Source: Symbiodinium natans
Lineage: Eukaryota > Sar > Dinophyceae > Suessiales > Symbiodiniaceae
Length of the DNA stretch: 64,000 bases
Direction of reading: 5' to 3'
NCBI GenBank assembly: GCA_905221605.1
Contig: CAJNDS010002046.1
Coordinates: forward strand, 485,501-549,500
Below, piece after piece: positions 49,901 through 57,999 of this stretch (its first letter is position 1; each line of letters starts with the position of its first letter). The notes under the pieces are model-generated. The model saw only the letters and a program-made list of their open reading frames with translations, was not told the origin of the DNA and ran no database searches. Position numbers and translations under genes: made by a program.

Positions 49901-49940
49901 CATTCAACGAATGTTGCCAAATCGTATCTGGCCAGCACAC
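43965..49940 (-). CDS. Copia Gag-Pol frame with C-terminal methyltransferase-like domain
   Basis: 1,991 open codons; no own ATG, since Gag's first part lies in the overlapping frame. Gag remainder: 1-210. Two zinc knuckles: 242-255 (CGRCGRKNHKTENC) and 264-277 (CFSCGELGHISAHC). Gly/Lys-rich tract: 287-332. Protease: LLDSGAGV at 421-428. Integrase: HHCC near 589-604, catalytic D628, D697 and E732. A second zinc-like motif: about 920-947 (CSACD, HTRAC). Reverse transcriptase: D1305 and YVDD 1397-1400. RNase H: D1587, E1628, D1689. After RNase H, 1786-1991 reads VAVLEVFCSEDSALC and HVHVSTPCSSGSPLRNF. This resembles motif I and the catalytic PC loop (motif IV) of cytosine-5 methyltransferases. 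All core enzymes look intact. Confidence 0.93.
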   Translation of the reverse strand: MCWPDTIWQHSLNEEQKTRSVRLYGLLKAAFLDHARATLMIQAFSEGLPLDGSLADPARSLGNVNCGYELLRQLAQQFSLRSRAEALSMRSELLHRIFALRNSEMNAATMVGDVIRKINIEVSRYAKLLGTLPTALDRQGLSIGDGDMLVILLRSLPEEAKKYVLHHSGAETYQSCRSAALRFERQQRLFLDLNLSPGKKQQVYEVFDMTAWDDDGQYECAWPEHDGAWHDVSVSAVSAERCGRCGRKNHKTENCSTDMSRVKCFSCGELGHISAHCSKAHGSASSSGKGKGKEKGKERGKGKDGKGKDKGKGKAKGKEKGAKGPGKGKKGKMFELVESLPPVPEHPQVDEGWGAFVWDESWSNSWDEQWTDEIWNAAAADESVGESLQLSAVLPVEQPVCLEPLVIAGLRAEARDGEWWLLDSGAGVTVLSLKYAEMFGVYVDDSKRQHVGQEFSAANGSSVRMLGERMISVELLLENGSGENTWHAASMNVWVGDTNHNIISTTMLCFRGWSFSQNCAGIALATSAGLTAKEVTLFGNVPWLRLKPLLKPSQGSSNEVELSLSSISAEGGVLVAPVTRSTQAELAQHRLQGHTPYHPGCRHCQVARTVFQHRKRVNGRLESEVVADFFYLSSTGEDHRQVRADNLRVLVLVERMSMMTGAVLTSGDLVATRTEIVKWLREFGLESGSSSVLLITDAEGAVSDLITGASGEFSFQVRKAGPQHHEAVGVAERGVRRIKESLQTLRSDLNQEGLDLCYNHGGFASALCYVCGSLNRFSKAHGSDMAPCDLVLGRPSPKGPFTLFGAIVLAELPQSIKDLAPNLPRFTESAFLHPILGSQAIKVRALIRVEGQLVLKTFAATSVKLCVPLTWRLELVEGIVGTLGGGPQLPSASEEREVLEPPVSLRAPASGPPAQWVRTHGYTEGCSACDNARHGRRLGGAHTRACHRRYERWLTESMASDGARVAMQPPVDAPREAGSGSAEAGRSQQFGTNVESDERRLVLKDEGREEVMPIPVGIPAPMAGRPPSSSEHEPRPSGGEVSTRGVASGSTGDEPELKRVRVAEPASPSASSRPSLLQRRPAKSSEHMQVDEQGSGPRVPEQKGVKRHPDVELVDLEDEIRASGPQEPRRLEGLCWSSNACESVLLSDVVTSPSMFDVEVNSIRFRDGSQDAKSESFMLGGRRVLIWKPDAGVDDSTLEELPGDLVFSGMQEELTNLERCQTGRAILEHEVKILKAKNPSLRLIPARWVCARKNPTRVRCRIVAKDLAHGSARKQGFSSPTPSHDAMMLTLIFMATRDMQGCAADIGHAFMNSPLDTKSNPVVLKLPLSISSEDGQAIFFFLYCALNGLRDASLAWLKLLSSLIRPLGLLSDAREPCLFAGVVWHKDRSSRVMIVCYVDDLLIVTDDQWAEDLVLSAIGKRVTVKVTGRVKTSSQGGGMVEFIGRCIRRWPGQSAVEVGVKPEYLQSCFDAFGIQKGATAVPDLAGLLEKTGAPVLTSEAYSRLRRVLGKVLWYAQTRQDLKLMIGLISTQQAAPTQSTEAALRALLRYLYTDRHVALRLPSSELSGEFLECSEDVLRNGVHVFADASHAPYRFIGRRGITGGAICFGGGLVRGIAKVQGVVCLSSCEAELHALQYAAQETIGFLHLLDRVFTAFGELQGSIDVQMSVHAEDEGGEEQHDKIYTELLTDSQAALDVIHAEDVPKRSRHVEIRLAWMREHLLRGRLKLRWLRGEENAADLYTKNLGTRLFQEHRTRLGFITQDGHVEALYMLSQLRVSPESMKESDEVAVLEVFCSEDSALCQVCESLGVPYCGITANAETSRVLAETIKVITAWKSRGRWIHVHVSTPCSSGSPLRNFVQRCTKSDLEWEALMRSAERYLRLGDGRTFELPKQNMIWKRWGTQNVLRASGLVHPVDVWLCATGVLSRSGLPVAKRLRFMCSHLECAQKLFDMFGSCSCQTHASFHDIDYTATGRYSKVLAEGLVKALKATN

Positions 49941-50757
49941 ACATGCCTATCTCTTCTGCAAACACAACGCTCGCCAACGCTGCCCAACTTTGAAGCGACA
50001 CTACGTAGTCTGCAAACCCAGCAACCTCTTGCTCACGCGTGCTCCACTTCTCTGCATGGGTCACAGGAGGCTGACCCAACCATTTCTCAGATCGCGAAAA
50101 CACATCTCGTGACTCAAAGCTTTGCGTTATGCCAGCCTGCATACCAGCTCCAGGAAGCACACCCGACGTTTGTGGCATGAACTGCTCTCGCCTAGGTACT
50201 ACAGGTACTGGCACCGGTCCAAACTGCTCAGGCCCTCCACGCGCCTGCATTCCAAGTTGCTCCTGCAGCGCCGTTTGCGCCGCTTGAGCTTGCTGTGGTG
50301 ACATCATGCTGATGAGCTGCTGCATCTGGACCAAAACGTCCTGACCAGCCATGCCTTGCCCCGAGCATCCATGCACTGGAACTGCCGACTGTGTGCCGCA
50401 CGCACCTGCGCTCACAGCCCCGATGCCTGCCTGTCTTCCTGCCATCCCCCCACTCAGAGAGGACAACTCACTGTCAATTCCCCCAGCTGGAACCGGCGGA
50501 AACTGACACGCATGTGCCTGCATGCCCACGTACTGTTGCGCCTGCTGCACTGCTTGCTGTCTGGCTTGCTGCTGTTGCAAGTACGCCCCCATGGGTCTGA
50601 GCTTTGCCCCGAGTCTCAACACCCTGGCCTCTACTTCTACCGTCCCTAAGACCTTGCTCAAGTCTGTCAGGCGACGCTGGCCCACTTGCCATGCTTCACG
50701 CACAACACGTGGCTCTTTCCTTTAGGCCAAGGCGTTCCGGCAGCGCTCCGCCACCAT
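49900..50757 (-). pseudogene. Copia Gag N-terminal part, broken
   Basis: The frame opens at the ATG formed by the LTR/primer-binding-site junction (MVAERC), hits a TAA at 50722-50724 after 11 codons, and continues in the same frame (RKEPRVVREAWQVGQRRL) to 49900. A Gln/Gly/Pro-rich region (YLQQQQARQQAVQQAQQY) leads to EKWSTREQEVAGFADYVVS and SWAALASVVFAEEIGM, the conserved N-terminal Gag block. It then runs out of frame; the rest of Gag (SLNEEQKTRSVRLYGLLK) is the start of the 43965-49940 frame. An alternative downstream ATG is at 50592. Confidence 0.7.
50745..50756 (-). promoter_or_regulatory. Primer-binding site of the methyltransferase-bearing element
   Basis: TGGTGGCGGAGC, directly after the 5' LTR. 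One base differs from the site shared by the other two elements. With the terminal A of the LTR it forms ATGG, opening the frame MVAERC. Confidence 0.75.
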
Positions 50758-51089
50758 GTAAAAGTTTCTAAACAGCACAAACCCAACTTACACACAGCTT
50801 CGCACTTGCACAGCACTTTCTCACACAAAGCGACGTGCAGTTGTCCTGCCTTCTTAGTGCTTTCTCAGCTCTTGACCTTGAGCCAAAAGTCAAACGTAAA
50901 ACTTGGAAAAACCCAGTTGACGCCACCTACACAAGCTCACTTCTCCTACAAAACAAAACTTCAAGGAAAAACATGCTCGACTGCTCAGAGAAGACCTAGA
51001 CCTGTCGTCCCGGACATACAGTAAGCACGTCAAACATGCGCTTTGGCAAAAAGGCATCCCGCAGACGTGTCTATGCACAGATTTTCACA
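50757..51089 (-). repeat. 5' LTR of the methyltransferase-bearing copia element
   Basis: 333 bp. On the element's strand it contains TTTTGGCTCAAG (50877-50888), which equals the last 12 bases of the dinoflagellate spliced leader. Confidence 0.93.
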
Positions 51090-51099
51090 CGAAAGGTGA

Positions 51100-51325
51100 A
51101 TTCGAGAAGCTTGTTTCATTCCTGCGCGGGCCGTCCGGCTTGGGGTCGTTGGGGAAGACGGAGAAGACACAGCCTGCAACCTCTGCAGCAAGCCTACAGC
51201 TGCAGGGTTTGTAGGCTCCTTGGCAAGCCTGCAGACCTTGCAGCAGCCTGCAGGCCAGCAGGGCCTGCGGGGCCTGCAGCAAGCCTGCAGACCCCTGCAG
51301 CAAGCCTGCAGACCCAGATTCTGCA
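51100..51325. repeat. CTGCAGACC / CCTGCAGCAAG repeat
   Basis: Dense, imperfect repetition of CCTGCAG-containing words. It lies immediately right of the copia element; a shorter patch is at 42370-42450 on the left side. Confidence 0.75.
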
Positions 51326-51355
51326 GGTTCAAACTGGGTTAAACCCGAACTAATG

Positions 51356-51470
51356 AAGGGTGTAAGTGACCCAGGTTGAATCCAGGTTGAACCTGGGTCT
51401 GGGCTGAACCTGGATTTAATCTGGGTTCAACCCAGGTTCAACCGGGTTGAACCCAGGTTGAACTCAGGTC
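51356..51470. repeat. AACCTGGGTT palindromic repeat cluster
   Basis: CCCAGGTTGAACCTGGGT and related words (AACCCAGGTT, AACCTGGGTC) recur in both orientations within about 115 bp, giving strong hairpin potential. Confidence 0.8.
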
Positions 51471-51539
51471 AAATTTGCAACCAAAGTCTGATCAAAGTTT
51501 GATCTGATCATTTTCGGACGTTGGAAACACGTTCAGAGA

Positions 51540-51830
51540 TAGGATGGTTTTGGGGGGGGCTTTGCCTCGTGGAGAATTTTCGCGCAGCGACGCGCGATGC
51601 CGCGAGGTTTTGGGGGGGACCAGACGAGCGAGAAGCAGCGGGTTTTGGAGAGGACTGTGCTTCTATGAAACTTTTCGCACAGAAGAAACAGCGGGTTTGT
51701 GGGGGGTCTGTGCTTCCATGAGAGTTTTTGCACATACACGCAGCGGGGTTTGGGGCCGAGTTTGCTTCTATGAGACTTTTCGCACACGGAGAAGCAGCGG
51801 GGTTTTCGCTTTCCAGAGCCCGCGAAGGGC
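51540..51830 (+). repeat. Degenerate ~55-60 bp tandem repeat
   Basis: Four to five imperfect units share AGCAGCGGGTTTTGG, TGTGCTTCTATGA and ACTTTTCGCACA in order. Open frames through it are not treated as genes. Confidence 0.7.
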
Positions 51831-53900
51831 TTGGGGGGACGGCCCTTCTATGGGGCTACGCTCGGGGGTTTAGGCTCGTGCTTGTGTGACGAACCTTGCT
51901 TGTTTGACAGCTCCTGCTTGTGTGACAAACGTTTGCCCCAGGCTCTGCCCAGAGATGCGCGTGTTTGTTTGCACGCACTCCTGCGCGTTTGGCTCGGTCT
52001 GGAGGTCGTGAGGGGATATTTTTTTTTCGCCGAGATTTGCCCAGGCCCTACTTTCGAGGCGGATGTGGGGGAGACGCGCACTTGCTGTGTCTGCGAGAAG
52101 GCGGGTCCGTGTGCTTTCTTGCGAGCCTTGGCCGCCACAAACTTCGCTGTAGGAGGAGAAGAAGGCCTACGGGGTGACGAAGCGCCTTCTCAAGGCGGCA
52201 CGCCGTCTCGGCGTGAAGCGAAAGTCCGGAGCTCACTCTGTGTGTCTGTCTACTTCGGGCACGGACCAAACACCCATGCTTGCGAGGTCGGGGAATGCTT
52301 TGAGGAAGGGAGACAAAGTTTGCAACTCCCACCGCACCAAGCTCTCCCGGTACGTGGCGCCGAAATGTTTGTGCTGCCCTTGTTCCGTGTGACTTTGGAC
52401 ATGGACTTGCGAGCCAGGCAAAGGACAAGGGCATCTCCTCTTCGTCCAGCTCTTCCCAGGCGCTCCACGGACTGGGTGGTGTTTGGGCCCGATGCTTCTT
52501 GTGCACTCGGCAGGTCCGACGCGCGCTTGCGCGTCTTGGAGGCTTTGCGGGCGGGTGTTGAGGAGCTGGGAGCGCTTAAAAGTAGCATCGGTGGCTTTGG
52601 GGCTACTGCCTGAGCTTTAGCGTGCACCTTGCCTGTTGGCTTCTTCTCTACTCCGACTGCCGCTGTCTGCGCAGACAAATCGAAGTGCGAGGGGGGTGGG
52701 GGGGCTTCGGACACTTCTTGCACGGTCTTGCATCCCATGGCCGTTTGCGTTGCTGGGCTTGAAGAGAGCGACGTTGAGCTCGTAGTGAGACGGCCAGGCG
52801 TTGCCAGTAGAGACTCCGTGCAGCGAAGTAGCGAAGCTATTCGAAAATCAGACTTCTTTAAGAACAGAGAGAGGGGGTTTCTTCTAAAAAAAATCCACCC
52901 CCCTGAAACCTTGTTGTTTTTTGGTGTGATTATTCGAGGCCAGAGAAGTGCGACTCTAAACAGTAATTTATCTTGAAGATGAGAGAGAAGGGATCTATTC
53001 TACACCCCACCTTTCTCGAATCTTCTTATGTTTTTTGGATTTCATTTTTTGAAACCTGCGAAGCCCTTTAAGAAGAGAACCTTCGAGCCCGTATCCAACA
53101 AGCGACTCTCAGTCCCGAATCGTCTTCGCTAGGCCAGGCCTTACAGAGTGGGATCCTGCATCTCAAAAATCTCACGCTGAATGTGAGGCTGAACATGCGT
53201 GCAAACGCCTGAGCAGAGTTGGCTGGTTGGTAGAGAGGTTGTTTGCTTGGAGCAGCACGTCAGGTCATGCTCTTCCTTGGCAAAGTCTGCTCAAGAATGC
53301 AGGCAGGCGCCACAAACACAGCAAAAACCAACAACTTGACTCGTGCCCGTGTTTAACCTGAGTTTGAGGCATCCTTCATGTCTTCAAATTTGTAACTTGC
53401 CAGCATCAAGTGGCGCTCCCGCCGTCCGAATGCTGTGCTTACCACTTCAGCTGCAGCAAGAAGGCCAAGTCGTACCCAAGCCTCATGACATCACACATGT
53501 GGTTCACATGTGGTTCCCGTGGTCGATTGGTGAGCAAGGCGTCCCAGCTCTTTCGTCAACCGCTCGCCAGGCATGTCCGGAGGTGTGTTGCTGCGAACTT
53601 GCTACCAGTCCATGACTTGCTGCGGTGACAGTGCCGTTCGGATCCAGGAGTTGGCGTCACGTCTGGGTCGTGTACTGCGATCATTGCTCACACTGCAAGC
53701 TGGGGCCTCCCGGGCACCTTTGGCGGAGCAGAAGTGTAGTAACGACAAGATGCGTGCGGGGTGCTGGGATGTCCTCGCTTGACCAATGTGTGTTAGTGAG
53801 CTGCAGCGCTTGCGCAGGCAGAGACCAAGGATCCCTTTGCCAAGGCATCGCGTCAGGGCAAGGTTTCGCAGCCCTCCCCCGTTTGGCGTGTGACAGATAT
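51831..53900. other. GC-rich region, no confident gene
   Basis: Overlapping long frames exist on both strands (for example 51831-52613 plus and 52250-52738 minus), as expected from high GC. None has a recognised domain. The minus frame 52250-52738 has a Lys/Arg/Ser-rich stretch (KASKTRKRASDLPSAQE) and could be genuine, but support is thin. From about 52850 the GC drops and nothing is seen. Confidence 0.3.
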
Positions 53901-54414
53901 CGCAGGGGGACTGTGACATGTTTCGTATAGACGCATGGTGTCGAGCGTCTGGTAGATTTCTGGCTCGTTTATCTTGAAGATGCGAGAGGCGGGGCTTCCG
54001 GAGGCTCTTACCGGGGAGGGTTTGGGGCCCCCCGTTTAGCGTGTGACGACTTTCGCAGGGGGACTGTAGGTCTGGGGAACTGTGCTTGCATGACGACTTT
54101 CCAGAGCTCGAAGGAAGGTTTGGAGGGGATATCCGACTGTCTTCCCGCGTTGCCAGCTGTTTGTCTGCGCTTGAGAAAAATTTCGGCCGCTGCGCGGGGC
54201 TGCGTTTCGGTCGGCTACGAATCGTGGGGAATTTCTTGGTCCCTGCGGTTGTCCCGGACTGGGCAGGGGGTTGTTCCCTGCCTTCGGGCAGTGCTGGTCT
54301 GCTGGACAATGCTGCCGGTCGAGCGATCACGAGGCGGCGCTCTTTTTGGGCTGGGGCGCATTTGACGTGTCTGGGGTGTTGAACTTTTCAGGACTCTTCA
54401 CACGACCCTGGAGC

Positions 54415-54740
54415 CTCCTCGTGGCCGTTGTCGACTGCCTCTTTTCGGTGCCTTTGGCGACTGGCGAGGACTGCGGAGGCCGTGCTGCCTGCTGCGTGCT
54501 TTCTTATTTGGGAAGTCGAACTTCTCAATTCTCTTCCCATGACCCCGGAGCCTCCTTGTGGCCAGGTCCTTCACGCGTCGTCGACTGCCTCCTCTTCGGT
54601 GCCTTTGGCGACTGGCGAGGACTTCACGCGTCGTCGACTGCCTCCTCTTCGGTGCCTTTGGCGACTGGCGAGGACTGCGGAGGCCGTGCTGCCTGCTGCG
54701 TGCGTTCTTCGCAGTCTCCCAAACCCCGTTCTCCACGCAG
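54415..54740 (+). repeat. Nested duplications of a ~70-bp unit
   Basis: The word set GTCGACTGCCTC, GGTGCCTTTGGCGACTGGCG and AGGACTGCGGAGGCCGTGCT recurs three times (about 54428, 54578 and 54630), with different tails. This is a local duplication and makes open frames here repeat themselves. Confidence 0.75.
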
Positions 54741-54953
54741 GCTCGGAGACGACACGCCGAACTTCGTGCGCTGAGTGCGATGCAATCTGCGCCGACGGGC
54801 ATGACTGCCTTGCCTGCTCAATAGTACCTAGGACCTGGGCTTCGCAGTTCGGCCGTGCTCGCGACCATAGCATCTTCTTGATTTCGAAGGTTTCTTGCCG
54901 CTGATGTGCTCGGGGCGCGTTGAGAAACATGTTGTGCATGCTGTGGCCTTGAC

Positions 54954-55560
54954 ATGGCAGACAACAACCTTGTTCTGGATTTCGCCGCCTTGTTTCTGCG
55001 TGTCATGCGAGAATGTCCCTTGCAGCCGGGCCTGCTGAGACTGCTCTGGCCCCATTCCCTTACCTGTGATCGCTTCCCCATGCCGAAGCGAGGTCGTCAG
55101 CAGCTTCCTCCCGCCTCGCAGATGCGGCCGCTGTCCGGCGACCGTGTGCTGCGCGTGGAAAAGCACTGGCTGGATCTAATCCTGCGCGGCGAGAAGACGG
55201 CCGAAGTTCGGCGTGGCAAGGTCGCGCCGGGTGGCTGCTGGCTGGGCTACAAGGGCCGCGTCTACGCGTGGATGGAGCTTGGTTCGGCTCGCCAGATCTG
55301 CACGCTGGCTGATTTCGCGGCTGCGGAACCCTGGCACCGAGTCTTGTCTGCGCAACGGCTGCCTTATGGCGACCACACGCATCTGTGGCCTCTGCTCTGC
55401 GTTTCTGGTGAAGACGGGCCCGGTCACCTGGCTTCGTTTCGAGGACCTCCCCGCCACTGCTGCACCTCCCGGTGCCCACGCGGCCGCGGCGGAGCCGGCG
55501 TCCGTGCCCTCGAAACGTCCTCGGTGGCGCGCTGGCGTTCTGCGTGCAGGTCAGTGAGCC
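54954..55560 (+). CDS. ASCH-domain (PUA-like) protein, possibly frameshifted
   Basis: The frame starts at ATG 54954, with a second ATG at 55080 (MPKRGRQQ). It encodes RVLRVEKHWLDLILRGEKTA and EVRRGKVAPGGCWLGYKGRV, then ELGSARQICTLADFAAAEPW and LPYGDHTHLW. This is the ASCH pattern, with the GEKT/E-R loop that in this family contacts RNA or nucleotides. After HTHLW (about 55390), the natural-looking continuation lies in the +1 frame (FLVKTGPVTWLRFEDLPATA, ending near 55557), so either a frameshift or a small intron sits there. It may be a free-standing RNA-binding gene or part of a mobile element. The next frame begins 320 bases downstream on the same strand. Confidence 0.55.
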
Positions 55561-55877
55561 GTGCTTGTGACGGCGTTTCTTGCTCTCTGCTGCTCTGGAG
55601 CGGCGCTGCTGTTACTTCTGAGGCTCGGGAAGTTTGGCTGTCCGAGCCGCGCTGCCTCTTGTGATGCGCTGAACTTCGCGCTTTCTTTATTTCTGGAAAA
55701 AAGGTGCGACCCTGCACTGTCCGCTGCTGCATGCTTGCACGTCTCTCATGCATGGTTGAGTCTGAGGAGCCGAATCTAGCCCTGCATAGCTTCCTGTCTC
55801 CTGCAAGCCTTCCGGCTCCTTTTGTAGATTTTCGATTTTGGATTCTTGGACTGTCGAGCGTTGCCCACCTGCAAGCC

Positions 55878-56663
55878 ATGGTCTCGCCGGTCAGCTTCGA
55901 CGTCTTCTCTCGCTGCGCACGTGCTTTTCTGCTGCCGGCCGACCTCTTGCCCTACCTTCTGGCTGCGCGAGCCATCGACCGCGCCGACCCTTCGGTGTCC
56001 GCGCTCGCTGTCGAGGCTCGTGTTCGTGAGAGATTGCACGGCTGGCTGCTGCCGCTGGTGCAGCAAGGCATGGTCTGCCCCTTCGCTAACTCCGAGGTGC
56101 GACGTCCTCACGTGGCCTGGGTGCCGTTTGTGCGCGACCTGCCAGACGCCGCGCGCCGCCTCTGGAACTGCTTCGCAGGCGAGATCGACGACCTTTCCGA
56201 GTTCGCCTTCCATGTTGGTGTGCGGCGCACGGAGATCCTGGCATATCTCAATCGCGCTCATCCCGTTGCGGCCGCCCTCCGTGAGATCCTGCCCTATGCG
56301 CGCGACCTTCTTTGCTTGCTCCAGGTGAGCCCTTTCGACGACCGCCGGCCTCTCTCGGTGCCCGAGGTCGATCTTGCAGGACGCGTTCTGCGGTCGTCCA
56401 CGTGCAGTCACGAGCGCATGGTCTTCTTCATGGTGCATCTCTGCTTCGAGGGCTATCACGTGGTGCTGAGCTTCGCGGAGGAGTCGCCTGCCTTGCATCC
56501 TGCCGACGAGGCTGGGACGGTTGCCCCAAGTGTCGACTGCATGCTTGCGCGCATCCCCTGGCGCCCTGAGGCCGCTGGCGGTGTTGCGCCATCCCGGTCC
56601 GCCTCCTTTGCCATGCATGCGCGCTTTCGGGGCCCTTTCGATGTTGACGACTTGTCTAACTAG
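55878..56663 (+). CDS. Hypothetical protein downstream of the ASCH frame
   Basis: 261 residues from ATG 55878 (GCCATGG context); the frame is open further upstream, but the upstream text is less protein-like. It reads MVSPVSFDVFSRCARAFLLP, then SEFAFHVGVRRTEILAYLNR, MVFFMVHLCFEGYHVVLSF and ends RFRGPFDVDDLSN. High GC at third positions supports real coding. It looks like a soluble helical protein. No family was recognised; proximity and shared strand suggest a link with the ASCH frame. Confidence 0.5.
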   Translation: MVSPVSFDVFSRCARAFLLPADLLPYLLAARAIDRADPSVSALAVEARVRERLHGWLLPLVQQGMVCPFANSEVRRPHVAWVPFVRDLPDAARRLWNCFAGEIDDLSEFAFHVGVRRTEILAYLNRAHPVAAALREILPYARDLLCLLQVSPFDDRRPLSVPEVDLAGRVLRSSTCSHERMVFFMVHLCFEGYHVVLSFAEESPALHPADEAGTVAPSVDCMLARIPWRPEAAGGVAPSRSASFAMHARFRGPFDVDDLSN

Positions 56664-56865
56664 GGCGTCCCCGACGTTCACATGACGCCTGTGGCGCGTC
56701 CTGGCATTTCCAGGCGGCCGCGAGGATCGCGTGGGTTGCAGTCAAAAAAAAGGACCGCCTCTTCGTGTCTACTTGAGCTGTGGCCGCTAGTCGCTCGTCG
56801 TGTTTTTGCGGGAGGCGGCGGCTTCGATTGCTTGCTGCATGTGGCCGGCGAGCTCTGGCATGGCG

Positions 56866-57988
<1,123 letters not shown>

Positions 57989-57999
57989 CCGCACTAGAG

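Larger units (their letters stand above)
42700..51089 (-). mobile_element. Ty1/copia retrotransposon with methyltransferase-like tail
   Basis: 8,390 bp read on the minus strand. LTRs at 42700-43029 (330 bp) and 50757-51089 (333 bp) start TG and end CA, and are flanked by the 5-bp duplication CGAAA (42695-42699, 51090-51094). Order: primer-binding site, Gag (with a stop and a frameshift), a long Gag-Pol frame, a small membrane/Cys-rich frame, polypurine tract (GAAAGGGGG) and 3' LTR. LTRs differ by about four substitutions and four small indels, so it is older than the 17.7-28.6 kb element. The pol frame remains open. Confidence 0.96.

Noticed and set aside
55776-56681. A 301-codon minus-strand frame
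   Set aside because: Opposite strand of the plus frame at 55878-56663 in GC-rich DNA; the plus frame has better start context and composition.
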